A stretch of DNA of 45,695 bases, taken from Plantactinospora alkalitolerans (GTDB taxonomy: Bacteria > Actinomycetota > Actinomycetes > Mycobacteriales > Micromonosporaceae). Every line of letters starts with the position of its first letter. The stretch's first letter is position 1. Of this stretch, positions 7,100-16,315 are shown one piece after another. The notes under the pieces were generated by a model. It saw only the letters and a list, made by a program, of their open reading frames with translations, was not told where the DNA came from and made no database searches. The stretch covers positions 1 to 45,695 of the forward strand of contig NZ_JADPUN010000311.1 in the NCBI RefSeq assembly GCF_015690345.1. The letters are read 5' to 3'. The position numbers and the translations under genes were made by a program.

Positions 7100-8326
7100 A
7101 TGTTTCGCGGGCTACGGGTCGGGGCGCTGGTCGCCGTGCTGGCGGCACTGTCGCTGGCCGGTGGCTGTCGTGAGCCGGCGCGCGGCGGCGATCAGGCCGC
7201 GGGTGACCCGGTCGACCGGCGTGGCCCGGTCGACCGGCGCGACCCGGTCGATCCGAGCTGGGTCCCGCTGACCCTGCCCGCTCCGGGCGGCGGCGCCGAA
7301 CGGCTGATGGTGCGGGACGTGGCGAGCTGCGTCGACCGGTGGTTCCTGGTCGGCGGGGCGGTGGCGGCCGACGGTACCGAGCGTCCGGCGGCCTGGTGGA
7401 GCGCCGACGGCCGATCCTGGCAGTCACTTGCCGTACGCGCCGACAGCTTCTACGGGCAACGCGCCGTCCTGTACTCGGCCGCCTGCCGGGACGGGCGGCT
7501 GGCCGCGCTCGGTGCCCGCGCCGGGGGAGTGCACGGCAATCCGAGGGTGACCGGATGGCGGCGTACCGGGAACGGGTCGCTGGCCGAGGTGCCCGCGCCC
7601 TTCGAGCTGTACGGCGGGCCGACGGCGGCGAGTGTCGCCCGGGTGGCCGTCGGCCCGTCCGGCTGGTTGACCGTGGGGAACCGGATCAGCGGCGCCGCCG
7701 TCTGGGTGGCGAGTGACCCGGCCGCCTTCGAGATCGTCGAGGCGGCTCCCGAGCTGGCCAGCGACGCCGCCGGGCGGACCTGGGCGTTCGACGCCACCGC
7801 CGGGCCGGATGGCTGGCTGGTCGTCGGCGCTGTCGGCCGGACCGGGCGGGTCGAGCGGGATCCGGTGGCCTGGGTCTCCCGCGACGGCCGGGGCTGGCAG
7901 CGGCAGGAGGTGCCGGGCAGCCCCGGGTACGACGAACTTCAGCGGGTCGCGGTGGTCGACGGTCACCGGATCGCGGTCGGGCCACGTGGTACGACGTTCG
8001 GGGCGTGGCGGGACGACGGTTCCGGTTGGGTGGTCGCCGGGCGGTTCGGCAGCACTGCCGGTGGTGGCGCAGCCACGGTCTCCGCCCTCGTGGCGATCGA
8101 CGGACAGCTCGTCGCGGCGGTTTCCAACGGGACGACGCAGCACCTGTGGGTCTCCGAGGACGCGGGCGGATCGTGGCGTTCGCTGCGCGGTCCGGTCCCG
8201 GAGATGCCGGCCGGGGCGTTCCGCTCCGTGACGCTCGGTGTCCAGGATCACCGTCTGGTGCTCGCCCTGGACGACGGAAGCCGCAGCACCCTCTGGTCGA
8301 CCGGAACGCCGGGGTCCACCCGCTGA
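7100..8326 (+). CDS. Putative lipoprotein with beta-propeller-like repeats, function unknown
   Basis: 408 residues. A hydrophobic signal ends in a lipobox (LAGGC, Cys23), so membrane anchoring outside the cell is likely. After a low-complexity linker containing three DPVDRR-type repeats come several blocks of the form 'AWWSADGRSWQSL', 'AWVSRDGRGWQRQ' and 'LWVSEDAGGSWRSL'. These resemble the Asp-box/BNR strands of sialidase-like beta-propellers. No catalytic signature is recognisable and I do not know its role. It lies alone between pdtaR and the liv operon and likely has its own leaderless promoter. Confidence 0.8.
   Translation: MFRGLRVGALVAVLAALSLAGGCREPARGGDQAAGDPVDRRGPVDRRDPVDPSWVPLTLPAPGGGAERLMVRDVASCVDRWFLVGGAVAADGTERPAAWWSADGRSWQSLAVRADSFYGQRAVLYSAACRDGRLAALGARAGGVHGNPRVTGWRRTGNGSLAEVPAPFELYGGPTAASVARVAVGPSGWLTVGNRISGAAVWVASDPAAFEIVEAAPELASDAAGRTWAFDATAGPDGWLVVGAVGRTGRVERDPVAWVSRDGRGWQRQEVPGSPGYDELQRVAVVDGHRIAVGPRGTTFGAWRDDGSGWVVAGRFGSTAGGGAATVSALVAIDGQLVAAVSNGTTQHLWVSEDAGGSWRSLRGPVPEMPAGAFRSVTLGVQDHRLVLALDDGSRSTLWSTGTPGSTR
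7205..7258 (+). repeat. Three tandem 18-bp in-frame repeats
   Basis: Units at 7205-7222, 7223-7240 and 7241-7258 share the core CCCGGTCGA(C/T)C and each encode a DPVDRR-like hexapeptide in the linker after the lipobox. The last unit has diverged at its end. The repeat keeps the reading frame and probably varies linker length between strains. Confidence 0.8.
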
Positions 8327-8602
8327 GATCGGTGGCCAGGGTGTTGCGGACGGGGTTCGGTGGCCGGCTGCTCCTGATGGCCACCGCTGTCCGGTTCGGT
8401 CTTACAGTTGGCGCAGTGGATCAGCCACGCCTTGTAACGTTTAGGTCAACCCCCTGCTGCGGGTCTATCGGCGCTGGCGATCGGTGGGATAACGTCCGGC
8501 CCCAGACCGCGACAACGGTCCGGTTCAACATCCCCGCGATACCCGGCAAGAGCCAATTAGCGGCGGGTGGTTTGAACCCCTGGACGGAGGAGGGTTCGGG
8601 CC
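8327..8602 (+). other. 276-base upstream region of livJ
   Basis: No gene is visible. The stretch holds short AT-richer segments (TTGTAACGTTTAGG around 8432) that may be promoter elements, but none has a well-spaced -35/-10 pair. GGAGGAGGG at 8586-8594 is the ribosome site for livJ. Confidence 0.5.
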
Positions 8603-9766
8603 TTGAGGCAGAGAATCGCACGCACAATCGGCGGCGTTGCCCTGGTGGCGCTCGTCGCTAGCGGAGCGGCGTGCTCCGGCAGCGGCGGCGATGATGGTGC
8701 CGCCGGGGGCGAGGCTTGTGGTAGCAAGATCGCCTTTTTTGGCGCACTGACGGGCAGCTCGGCAGCGCTCGGTATTAATGAGAACAACGGGGTGAAGCTC
8801 GCGGTCGACAAGTACAACAAGGCCAACCCCGACTGCAAGGTCGAGCAGGTGGAGCTCGACTCGCAGGGCAGCCCGGACCAGGCGCCCCAGCTGGCGCAGC
8901 AGGCCATCGACGACGAGAAGATCCTGGGCCTCGTCGGCCCGGCCTACTCCGGCGAGTCCGAGGCGGCCAACCCGTTCTTCTCCGATGCCGGCCTGGTGCA
9001 CATCACGCCGTCCGCGACCAACCCGACCCTGGCCCAGCAGAAGTGGAAGACGTTCTTCCGCGCGGTCGGCAACGACCTGACCCAGGGTCCGGCGGCCGGT
9101 AAGTACATCAAGGACGTGTTGAAGGCCGAGAAGGTCTACGTCATCGACGACCAGTCCGCCTACGGAGTGGGTCTGGCCGACGAGGTCAAGAAGCTCCTCG
9201 GTGCTGCGGTCGTCGGCAGCGACAAGGTGCAGGGCGAGGGGAAGCAGACGGACTTCTCGGCCAGCGTCACCAAGGTCAAGAGCTCCGGCGCGACGGTCCT
9301 CTTCTACGGTGGCTACTACCAGGAGGCCGGCCTGATCCGTAAGCAGCTCACCGGTGCTGGCGTCACCGCCACGCTGGTCGCTGGGGACGGCGTCAACGAC
9401 CCCGCCTACATCGCCAGCGCGGGCCAGACGGCCGCCGAGGGCACCATTCTGACCTGCCCGTGCCAGCCGGCCGCCAAGGCCAAGGGCAACTTCGCTGCCG
9501 ACTACCAGGCGCTCAACGGCGTCGCCCCGGGTACCTACAGCGACAGCGCCTACGACGCGGCGAACATCCTGCTCGCGGGCATCAAGGCCGGCAAGACGAC
9601 CCGCGAGGGGCTGCTGGAGTTCGTGAAGGGCTACACCGGCGAGGGCGTCGCGGCGACCTACAAGTTCACCGAGACCGGTGAGCTGGACCCGGCGCAGGTC
9701 AAGATCTGGGCGTACAAGGTCACGGGTGGTCAGGTCGTGCCGGACCAGGAGATTCCGAAGTCCTGA
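8603..9766 (+). CDS. livJ: Branched-chain amino acid ABC transporter, substrate-binding lipoprotein
   Basis: 387 residues with a lipoprotein signal (lipobox ASGAAC, Cys at about 24) and a periplasmic-binding-protein type I fold: IAFFGALTGSSAALG near the start, GLVGPAYSGES, VIDDQSAYGVG and LFYGGYYQEAG. This is the LivJ/LivK architecture; it captures leucine, isoleucine, valine or related amino acids outside the membrane. The TTG start at 8603 follows GGAGGAGGG. It is the first gene of livJHMGF. The 15-bp hairpin behind it probably raises its mRNA level over that of the membrane components. Confidence 0.92.
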   Translation: MRQRIARTIGGVALVALVASGAACSGSGGDDGAAGGEACGSKIAFFGALTGSSAALGINENNGVKLAVDKYNKANPDCKVEQVELDSQGSPDQAPQLAQQAIDDEKILGLVGPAYSGESEAANPFFSDAGLVHITPSATNPTLAQQKWKTFFRAVGNDLTQGPAAGKYIKDVLKAEKVYVIDDQSAYGVGLADEVKKLLGAAVVGSDKVQGEGKQTDFSASVTKVKSSGATVLFYGGYYQEAGLIRKQLTGAGVTATLVAGDGVNDPAYIASAGQTAAEGTILTCPCQPAAKAKGNFAADYQALNGVAPGTYSDSAYDAANILLAGIKAGKTTREGLLEFVKGYTGEGVAATYKFTETGELDPAQVKIWAYKVTGGQVVPDQEIPKS

Positions 9767-9795
9767 CCTGCTCGTCTGTAGCAGTTGATTGATCT

Positions 9796-9830
9796 CGGGT
9801 GCGACCGGGAGCAAGTCCCGGTCGCACCCG
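9796..9830 (+). terminator. Perfect hairpin between livJ and livH (partial terminator or mRNA-stabilising stem)
   Basis: CGGGTGCGACCGGGA (9796-9810) is exactly complementary to TCCCGGTCGCACCCG (9816-9830) around the loop GCAAG: 15 bp without mismatch. It lies 29 bases after the livJ stop and ends 36 bases before the livH start. There is no T-run. Such stems after binding-protein genes commonly set a high binding protein to permease ratio (inference). Confidence 0.8.
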
Positions 9831-9866
9831 AAGTCGTCCTTCAGCCCAAACCGGGAGCACCCTTCC

Positions 9867-10817
9867 TTGGACTTCAACGGACTGTTCTCCAATTTCGGGG
9901 AACTCACTACAACGGGCCTGACCCAGGGCGCCATCTATGCCCTCGTCGCGCTCGGGTACACGCTGGTCTACGGCGTGTTGAAGCTGATCAACTTCGCCCA
10001 CTCCGAGGTCTTCATCGCCGGCGCGTTCGCGGCGATCTGGACCTGGAGCGCCCTCGGTCTCAACCAGGACTCCGTGGTCAACGGCGTTGGTTCGATCATC
10101 ATGTACCTGGGCGTCGCGATGGTGGTGGCGGCGCTCGCCTCGGCGGTGACCGCGAGCGTGATCGAGCGGGTGGCCTACCGGCCCCTGCGTAAGCGCAACG
10201 CGCCGCCGCTGGCCTTCCTGATCACGGCCATCGGCGCCTCCATCGCCATCTCCGAGCTGTTCGGCATCTGGACCGACCGGCGGCCGGAGGGCGTGCCGAA
10301 CCTGATCAGCATCAAGCCGCTGTTCACCATCGCCGGAACGCCGATCAGGCCCATCGAGCTGCTGATCGTCGGCTCCGCGCTGGTCATGATGGTGGGGCTC
10401 GACATCTTCATCAACCGCACCCGGTTCGGTCGCGGCATCCGGGCGGTGGCCCAGGACCCGAACACGGCGGCCCTGATGGGCGTCAACAAGGACCGGATCA
10501 TCCTGCTGGTCTTCATCGCCGGTGGCGCCATGGCCGGCGTCGCCGGCCTGCTGTACGACATCCGGATCGGCGCGCTGAGCTACAGCGTCGGCTTCCTGCT
10601 GGGCCTCAAGGCGTTCACCGCCGCGGTGCTCGGCGGCATCGGCAACCTGCGCGGCGCGCTGCTGGGCGGGCTGCTGCTCGGTCTGGTGGAGAACTACGCG
10701 TCGGGCCTGATCGGTTCGCAGTGGAAGGACTTCGCCGCGTTCGCGGTTCTCGTCGTCCTGCTGATGTTCCGGCCGACCGGACTGCTTGGCGAGTCACTGG
10801 GGAGGGCGCGGGCATGA
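9867..10817 (+). CDS. livH: Branched-chain amino acid ABC transporter permease LivH
   Basis: 316 residues of the BPD_transp_2 family with about eight membrane segments. Early hallmarks are TTGLTQGAIYALVALGYTLVYG and the following LINFAHSEVF; KAFTAAVLGGIGNLRGALLGG and the terminal MLMFRPTGLLG complete the pattern. The TTG at 9867 is preferred. An in-frame start at 9789 would place the perfect hairpin inside the coding sequence, whereas GGGAG lies nine bases before 9867. The stop overlaps the livM start by ATGA. Confidence 0.9.
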   Translation: MDFNGLFSNFGELTTTGLTQGAIYALVALGYTLVYGVLKLINFAHSEVFIAGAFAAIWTWSALGLNQDSVVNGVGSIIMYLGVAMVVAALASAVTASVIERVAYRPLRKRNAPPLAFLITAIGASIAISELFGIWTDRRPEGVPNLISIKPLFTIAGTPIRPIELLIVGSALVMMVGLDIFINRTRFGRGIRAVAQDPNTAALMGVNKDRIILLVFIAGGAMAGVAGLLYDIRIGALSYSVGFLLGLKAFTAAVLGGIGNLRGALLGGLLLGLVENYASGLIGSQWKDFAAFAVLVVLLMFRPTGLLGESLGRARA

Positions 10818-11923
10818 GCGGTGCTGCAGAACGGATTCGTAGCGACTGGCGGTCGGTCGGCGAGCGGTGGCGCCGGGCCCCGAAGTGGATGCGGTGGGCC
10901 GTACTGGCGGCCGTGGTCCTCTTCTTCTACGCCCTGCCGAACAAGGAGTTCTACCAGTACCTGGGGCCGATCCCGACGACCGGGTCCAACTTCGGCCAGG
11001 TGCTCTTCACGGTCTCCATCTACGTGCTGTTGGCGGTCGGACTCAACATCGTGGTCGGCTTCGCCGGCCTGTTGGACCTCGGCTACTTCGGCTTCTTTGC
11101 GGTCGGCGCGTACACGGTGGCGGTGTTGACCTCACCGAGCAGCGACCTGAAGACCCACTGGCCGTGGCTGGCCGTGGTGCCGCTGGCCGTCGCACTGACG
11201 ATGATCTCCGGCATCTCCCTCGGTACGCCGACACTGCGGCTCCGCGGTGACTACCTGGCGATCGTCACGCTCGGCTTCGCCGAGATGATCCGGATCGCGG
11301 CGACCAGCTCGACGTTCCTCAAGGGACAGCGGGGTTTCAACCAGATCCCGCATCCGCCCGGCGAGTACGCCGACGGCAAGCCGGTCTTCGGGGTGCTCGA
11401 CGCACGCCCGTACTACTGGCTGGTGCTGACCCTGATCATCCTGGTGGTGTTCGGCGTGCGGAACCTGACCCGTAGCCGGGTCGGCCGGGCCTGGGTGTCG
11501 ATCCGAGAGGACGAGGACGCGGCCCAGTTGATGGGTGTGCCCACGTTCAAGTTCAAGCTCTGGGCGTTCGCCGCCGGAGCCGCGATCGGCGGTCTGGCCG
11601 GGGCGTTGTACGCCGGCAAGGTGAACTTCGTCAACTCGCAGAACTTCGAGCTGCTCAACTCGATCATCATTCTGGCCGCGGTGATCCTCGGCGGCTCCGG
11701 CAACATCGTCGGGGCGATCGTCGGCGGTGGCCTGGTGGCGTACCTGATCGAGCGGTTCCGGGGCATCGAACTGTTCGGTTGGGAGTTGTACGAGTTCCGT
11801 TTCCTGTTCTTCGGAGTCGTCCTCGTGGTCATGATGATCTTCAGGCCGGAGGGCCTGATCCCGAACCGACGACGAGCGGCCGAGTTCAAGGACCGTCGCA
11901 AGGAGGTGAGCGTCGGTGGCTGA
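10814..11923 (+). CDS. livM: Branched-chain amino acid ABC transporter permease LivM
   Basis: 369 residues with a cytoplasmic N-terminal stretch of about 35 residues and then eight or so membrane helices. Family hallmarks are LNIVVGFAGLLDLGYFGFFAVGAY, TLRLRGDYLAIVTLGFAE, SIREDEDAAQLMGV and ILGGSGNIVGAIVGG. It forms the heterodimeric channel with LivH. The ATG at 10814 is set by the ATGA overlap with livH; its own stop overlaps the livG start by eight bases. Confidence 0.92.
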   Translation: MSGAAERIRSDWRSVGERWRRAPKWMRWAVLAAVVLFFYALPNKEFYQYLGPIPTTGSNFGQVLFTVSIYVLLAVGLNIVVGFAGLLDLGYFGFFAVGAYTVAVLTSPSSDLKTHWPWLAVVPLAVALTMISGISLGTPTLRLRGDYLAIVTLGFAEMIRIAATSSTFLKGQRGFNQIPHPPGEYADGKPVFGVLDARPYYWLVLTLIILVVFGVRNLTRSRVGRAWVSIREDEDAAQLMGVPTFKFKLWAFAAGAAIGGLAGALYAGKVNFVNSQNFELLNSIIILAAVILGGSGNIVGAIVGGGLVAYLIERFRGIELFGWELYEFRFLFFGVVLVVMMIFRPEGLIPNRRRAAEFKDRRKEVSVGG

Positions 11924-12818
11924 AACCGGACGCAAGCCGGCGGTACCGGCGCAGCCGGCCCCGGGCGGAACCGAGTCGCAGCCGACCGCTGCGGCCAGCC
12001 CGGAGACGGTACCGAGCCCGGCGGGGCAGCCGGTGGCGGGCACCCGTGAACCGCTGCTGGAGGTCGACAACGTCACCCTGCGCTTCGGTGGTGTGGTCGC
12101 GCTCGACCAGGTGAACTTCACTCTCTACAAGGGAGAGATCCTGGGGCTGATCGGCCCGAACGGGGCCGGCAAGACCACCTGCTTCAACGCGATGACCGGC
12201 ATCTACCAGCCGACCGAGGGCGAGATCCGGTTCCGAGGATCGCAGCTCAGCGGCAAGAAGCGGCACCAGATCACGAAACTGGGCATGGCCCGGACGTTCC
12301 AGAACATCCGGCTCTTCCCGGAGATGACCGCGCTGGAGAACGTCCAGGTCGGCGCGGACACGCACCACAAGACGAGTGTGATCTCCGCGCTCTTCCGGCT
12401 TCCCCGGCACTGGCGGGAGGAGCGGGAGGGCCGGGAGAAGGCCGAGCAGCTCCTGGAGTTCGTCGGCATCCGGAACCGGATCGACGAGGTGGCCCGCAAC
12501 CTGTCGTACGGCGAGCAACGCCGCCTGGAGATCGCCCGGGCGCTGGCCACCGATCCGGTGCTGCTCTGCCTGGACGAGCCGGCGGCCGGCTTCAACCCGG
12601 CGGAGAAGGAGGAGCTGCTCCAGCTCATCCGGCAGATCCGCGACCGGGGCGTGACCGTGCTGTTGATCGAGCACGACATGCGCCTGGTGATGGGTGTCAC
12701 CGACCGGATCGTCGTGCTGGAGTTCGGTAAGAAGATCGCCGAAGGGCTCCCCGCCGACGTGCGCGAGGACCCACGGGTGATCGCCGCATACCTGGGGGTG
12801 CCGGAAGATGCTGCTTGA
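11916..12818 (+). CDS. livG: Branched-chain amino acid ABC transporter ATPase LivG
   Basis: 300 residues. Walker A GPNGAGKTT, signature LSYGEQRRLEIARAL, Walker B LLCLDEPAAGF and switch His in LLIEHDM are all present, followed by the BCAA-type C-terminal tail. An unusual Pro/Ala-rich extension of about 45 residues precedes the ATPase core. The GTG start at 11916 follows AAGGAGGTGAG at good spacing, which supports the extension being real. It overlaps livM by eight bases and livF by eleven. Confidence 0.93.
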   Translation: MAETGRKPAVPAQPAPGGTESQPTAAASPETVPSPAGQPVAGTREPLLEVDNVTLRFGGVVALDQVNFTLYKGEILGLIGPNGAGKTTCFNAMTGIYQPTEGEIRFRGSQLSGKKRHQITKLGMARTFQNIRLFPEMTALENVQVGADTHHKTSVISALFRLPRHWREEREGREKAEQLLEFVGIRNRIDEVARNLSYGEQRRLEIARALATDPVLLCLDEPAAGFNPAEKEELLQLIRQIRDRGVTVLLIEHDMRLVMGVTDRIVVLEFGKKIAEGLPADVREDPRVIAAYLGVPEDAA

Positions 12819-13518
12819 GATCGAGGACGTGAGCCTGCTCTACGGGCGGATCCAGGCACTGCACGGCATCAGCCTGACGGTCGACGAGGGCGAGATCGTC
12901 GCGCTGATCGGCGCGAACGGCGCCGGCAAGTCGACGACGATGCGGGCGATCTCCGGGATCCGTCCGGTCGCCACCGGTCGGATCAGGTTCGCCGGGCAGG
13001 ACATCACGAAGATGCGGCCGGACCTGCGGGTCCGGCTCGGGCTCTGCCAGGCGCCGGAGGGCCGGGGGATCTTCCCGGGCATGTCGGTGCTGGAGAACCT
13101 GGACATGGGTGCCTACACCCGACGGGACCGGGCCGGCGTGGCCGCGGACCTGGCCCGGGTGCTGGAACTCTTTCCCCGGCTCGCCGAGCGGGCGAAGCAG
13201 CCGGGCGGCACGCTCTCCGGCGGCGAGCAGCAGATGCTGGCGGTCGGTCGGGCGCTGATGAGCCGGCCGAAGCTGCTGCTGCTCGACGAGCCGTCGATGG
13301 GGCTGGCGCCGATGTTGATCCAGCAGATCTTTTCGATCATCACCGAAATCAACCAACAAGGCACCACGATCCTGTTGGTCGAACAGAACGCCCAACAGGC
13401 GCTGGCCCGGGCACACCGGGCGTACGTGCTGGAAACCGGTCGGATCGTCAAGTCCGGAATCGGCGCCGAGCTGCTGCACGACCCCGCGGTGAAAGAGGCC
13501 TATCTGGGTGTGGCCTAA
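12808..13518 (+). CDS. livF: Branched-chain amino acid ABC transporter ATPase LivF
   Basis: 236 residues, normal family length. Walker A GANGAGKST, signature LSGGEQQMLAVGRAL, Walker B LLLLDEPSMGL and the H-loop position occupied by LLVEQNAQQAL (Gln in place of His, usual for LivF). It pairs with LivG to power import. The ATG at 12808 lies inside the end of livG, so the two are translationally coupled. Only 32 bases separate its stop from the next transporter operon. Confidence 0.93.
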   Translation: MLLEIEDVSLLYGRIQALHGISLTVDEGEIVALIGANGAGKSTTMRAISGIRPVATGRIRFAGQDITKMRPDLRVRLGLCQAPEGRGIFPGMSVLENLDMGAYTRRDRAGVAADLARVLELFPRLAERAKQPGGTLSGGEQQMLAVGRALMSRPKLLLLDEPSMGLAPMLIQQIFSIITEINQQGTTILLVEQNAQQALARAHRAYVLETGRIVKSGIGAELLHDPAVKEAYLGVA

Positions 13519-13550
13519 CCTGTGGCTGGCTCAGTTATGAGGAGGAGTGC

Positions 13551-14462
13551 ATGTTCAACGTCAATAGCGGTAGCCGGCGGGCCGTCTTCGGCATCGCCGG
13601 TGCGGCCCTGCTGAGCCTGACCCTCGCCGCCTGCGGCGAGCAGGACGACGGCAGGGACCAGCGGGGTGCCGGCCCGACGGTCTCGGCGGACGCGGACTCG
13701 GCGCTCGCGGCGAAGGTGCCGGACGCGATCAAGTCGGACGGCAAGATCGTCGTCGGCACCGACTCGTCGTACGCCCCGGCCGAGTTCCTCGACCCGGACG
13801 GCAAGACCGTGGTCGGCTTCGACGTCGAGCTGTTCACCGCGGTCGCGGCGAAGCTCGGCCTGAAGGCGGAGTTCGTCTCGGCGAACTTCGGCGACATCAT
13901 CACCGGCGTCAACACCAGCAAGTACGAGGTCGGCGTCTCGTCGTTCACCATCAACGACGAGCGCAAGGGCCAGGCCAACATGGTGAGCTACTACCAGGTC
14001 GGCACGCAGTGGGTGACCAAGAAGGGCAACGCGGCGGGGGTCACGATCGACAACGCCTGCGGCAAGAAGATCGCCGTGCAGAAGGACACCGTCCAGGTCG
14101 ACGACATCACGGCCCGGTCGAAGACGTGCACCGACGGCGGCAAGCCGGCGATCAAGATCGAGCAGTTCCCGGGCCAGGACGCGGCGACCGCTGCCGTGGT
14201 CTCCGGCAAGGACGACGCGATGCTCGCCGACTACCCGGTCGGGGTGTACGCCGTCACCCAGTCCAACGGCCAGCTCGAACTGCTGGACAAGATGTACGAC
14301 GCGGCTCCGTACGGCTACGTGGTCGCCAAGGACCAGACGGCGTTCGCCGAGGCGGTGCGGGACGCGACGAAGGCGCTGATCGCCGACGGCTCGTACAAGT
14401 CGGTCCTGGACAAGTGGAAGGTCGGCGACGGTGCGATCACCGATCCGGCCGTCAACCCGTGA
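13551..14462 (+). CDS. Polar amino acid ABC transporter substrate-binding lipoprotein
   Basis: 303 residues. The signal ends in a lipobox (LAAC, Cys at about 28), then an SBP_bac_3 domain: IVVGTDSSYAPAEFLDPDGKTVVGFDVEL, FGDIITGVNTSKYEVGVSSFTI and DAMLADYPVGVYAV. This class (GlnH/HisJ/FliY-like) binds polar or charged amino acids; the exact ligand cannot be read from the sequence. GAGGAGG precedes the ATG. It follows livF by 32 bases with no terminator, so it may be co-transcribed with the liv genes. Confidence 0.88.
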   Translation: MFNVNSGSRRAVFGIAGAALLSLTLAACGEQDDGRDQRGAGPTVSADADSALAAKVPDAIKSDGKIVVGTDSSYAPAEFLDPDGKTVVGFDVELFTAVAAKLGLKAEFVSANFGDIITGVNTSKYEVGVSSFTINDERKGQANMVSYYQVGTQWVTKKGNAAGVTIDNACGKKIAVQKDTVQVDDITARSKTCTDGGKPAIKIEQFPGQDAATAAVVSGKDDAMLADYPVGVYAVTQSNGQLELLDKMYDAAPYGYVVAKDQTAFAEAVRDATKALIADGSYKSVLDKWKVGDGAITDPAVNP

Positions 14463-14468
14463 GATGAG

Positions 14469-15503
14469 ATGAGCACCGAGGAAGCCACGACCGTACGGGC
14501 ACGGCCGGAACCGATCAAGGCCGTGCCCGTACGGCATCCCGGCCGTTGGGTGACCATAGCGGTACTCGCCGTCCTGACGGCGATGTTCCTGCACGTCCTG
14601 CTGACGAACGACGCGTTCCAGTGGTCGTTCATGATCGACAACATGTTCCGGCCGCCGATCATCAACGGGCTGGTCCAGGGCACCGTGCTGATGACGGTCA
14701 GCGCGATGGTGATCGGCGTGGGGCTCGGGGTCGCGATCGCGGTGATGCGGCTGTCGACCAACCCGATCCTGCGGACGGTCTCCTGGCTCTACACCTGGTT
14801 CTTCCGGGCGGTGCCCCGGCTGGTGCTGCTGGCCGTGTTCGGCAACATCGGCATCCTGTGGAGCCGGCTCGAGTTCGGGGTGCCCTTCGACACCCAGATC
14901 GGGCAGCTCTTCGGCATCGACGGCATGGAGCTGCGGCTCTTCGGCTTCGACTCCCGGGACGTCCTGACCGGGTTCATGGCCGGTCTGCTCGGTCTGGCGC
15001 TCTCCGAGGCCGCCTACATGGCGGAGATCGTCCGTGCCGGTATCCAGTCGGTGGACCCGGGGCAGGGTGAGGCGGCCGGCGCGCTGGGGATGAGTCGGGG
15101 TCAGACGCTGCGCCGGGTGGTGCTGCCGCAGGCGATGCGGATGATCATCCCGCCGACCGGCAACGAGACCATCGCGATGCTCAAGGACACCTCGCTGCTG
15201 ATGTACGTACCGGTCAGCATGGAGCTGTTCTTCCAGCTCGACGCGGTCGGCAAGCGGACCTTCCAGATCTTCCCGATGTATGTCGCCGCCTGCCTGTGGT
15301 ATCTCCTGCTCAGCAGCATCCTGCTGATCGGCCAGTACTTCCTGGAACGGCACTTCGGCAAGGGGTACGGCCAGACCGAGCGGGCCCGGTTCCGGCTGCG
15401 TAACCTCGCCGCCGAGACCGGCGGCGGTGCCGCCGGGGCGGGTGGGACCGTGGGCGGAACTCCTGACGGAACGGGTAGCGGGACGGGAGGAACGCCGGGA
15501 TGA
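14469..15503 (+). CDS. Polar amino acid ABC transporter permease (HisM/GlnP family)
   Basis: 344 residues. One N-terminal membrane segment, then the HisM-type permease core with [34 protein letters not shown] and the EAA loop [23 protein letters not shown] Gly/Thr-rich tail of about 30 residues ([13 protein letters not shown]..) ends the protein and probably has no transport function. No second permease is present, so the channel is likely a homodimer. ATGA overlap with the ATPase gene downstream. Confidence 0.9.
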   Translation: MSTEEATTVRARPEPIKAVPVRHPGRWVTIAVLAVLTAMFLHVLLTNDAFQWSFMIDNMFRPPIINGLVQGTVLMTVSAMVIGVGLGVAIAVMRLSTNPILRTVSWLYTWFFRAVPRLVLLAVFGNIGILWSRLEFGVPFDTQIGQLFGIDGMELRLFGFDSRDVLTGFMAGLLGLALSEAAYMAEIVRAGIQSVDPGQGEAAGALGMSRGQTLRRVVLPQAMRMIIPPTGNETIAMLKDTSLLMYVPVSMELFFQLDAVGKRTFQIFPMYVAACLWYLLLSSILLIGQYFLERHFGKGYGQTERARFRLRNLAAETGGGAAGAGGTVGGTPDGTGSGTGGTPG

Positions 15504-16315
15504 CCGGAGCGACTATTCCGGAGCAGGCCACGCCGCCGGAGGCCGAGGCCGACGCCACCGTGATGGTCCGGGCGGAGAACGTGCACAAGTCGTCCGGCCA
15601 CCTGGAGGTGCTGCGCGGCGTCGACCTGGAGGTGCGGGCCGGCGAGGTGTGCTGCGTGCTGGGGCCGTCGGGCTCGGGCAAGTCGACCTTCCTGCGCTGC
15701 ATCAACCACCTGGAGAAGATCGACGGTGGCCGGATCTGGGTCGACGACGAACTGGTCGGCTACCGGGAACGCGGCGGCAGGCTGCACGAGCTGCGTGAGA
15801 AGGAGGTCGCCGCGCAGCGCCGGTCGATCGGCATGGTGTTCCAGCGGTTCAACCTCTTTCCGCACATGACCGCGCTGGAGAACGTGATCGAGGCGCCGAT
15901 CCGGGTGCGCCGGGAGTCGCGTGCCGAGGCCCGCAAGCGCGGCACCGACCTGCTGGAGCGGGTCGGCCTGGCAGACAAGGTCAACACGTATCCGGGCAAG
16001 CTCTCGGGAGGTCAGCAGCAGCGGGTGGCGATCGCCCGGGCGCTGGCCATGCGGCCGAAGGTGATGCTCTTCGACGAGCCGACCAGTGCCCTCGACCCGG
16101 AGCTCGTCGGCGAGGTGCTGGACGTGATGAAGGACCTTGCCCGGGACGGCATGACCATGATCGTGGTGACCCACGAGATCGGGTTCGCCCGTGAGGTGGG
16201 TGACTCGCTGGTCTTCATGGATGGCGGCGTGGTGGTCGAGTCCGGCCTCCCCCGCGAGGTGATCGCCAACCCCAAGCACGAGCGCACCCGCGCGTTCCTC
16301 GCCAAGGTGCTGTAA
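15500..16315 (+). CDS. Polar amino acid ABC transporter ATPase (GlnQ/ArtP type)
   Basis: 271 residues. Walker [11 protein letters not shown]-loop in [19 protein letters not shown], signature [15 protein letters not shown], Walker [15 protein letters not shown] and H-loop VTHEIGFA are intact. An N-terminal leader of about 25 residues precedes the core. A short insertion ([17 protein letters not shown]) between Walker A and the Q-loop is common in this subfamily. Start fixed by the four-base overlap with the permease. The stop codon is the first base triplet of a palindromic repeat. Confidence 0.92.
   Translation: MTGATIPEQATPPEAEADATVMVRAENVHKSSGHLEVLRGVDLEVRAGEVCCVLGPSGSGKSTFLRCINHLEKIDGGRIWVDDELVGYRERGGRLHELREKEVAAQRRSIGMVFQRFNLFPHMTALENVIEAPIRVRRESRAEARKRGTDLLERVGLADKVNTYPGKLSGGQQQRVAIARALAMRPKVMLFDEPTSALDPELVGEVLDVMKDLARDGMTMIVVTHEIGFAREVGDSLVFMDGGVVVESGLPREVIANPKHERTRAFLAKVL

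Noticed and set aside
8420-8602. Riboswitch in the livJ leader
   Set aside because: The leader is long, but I found no conserved block of a known aptamer and no clear stem near the ribosome site.
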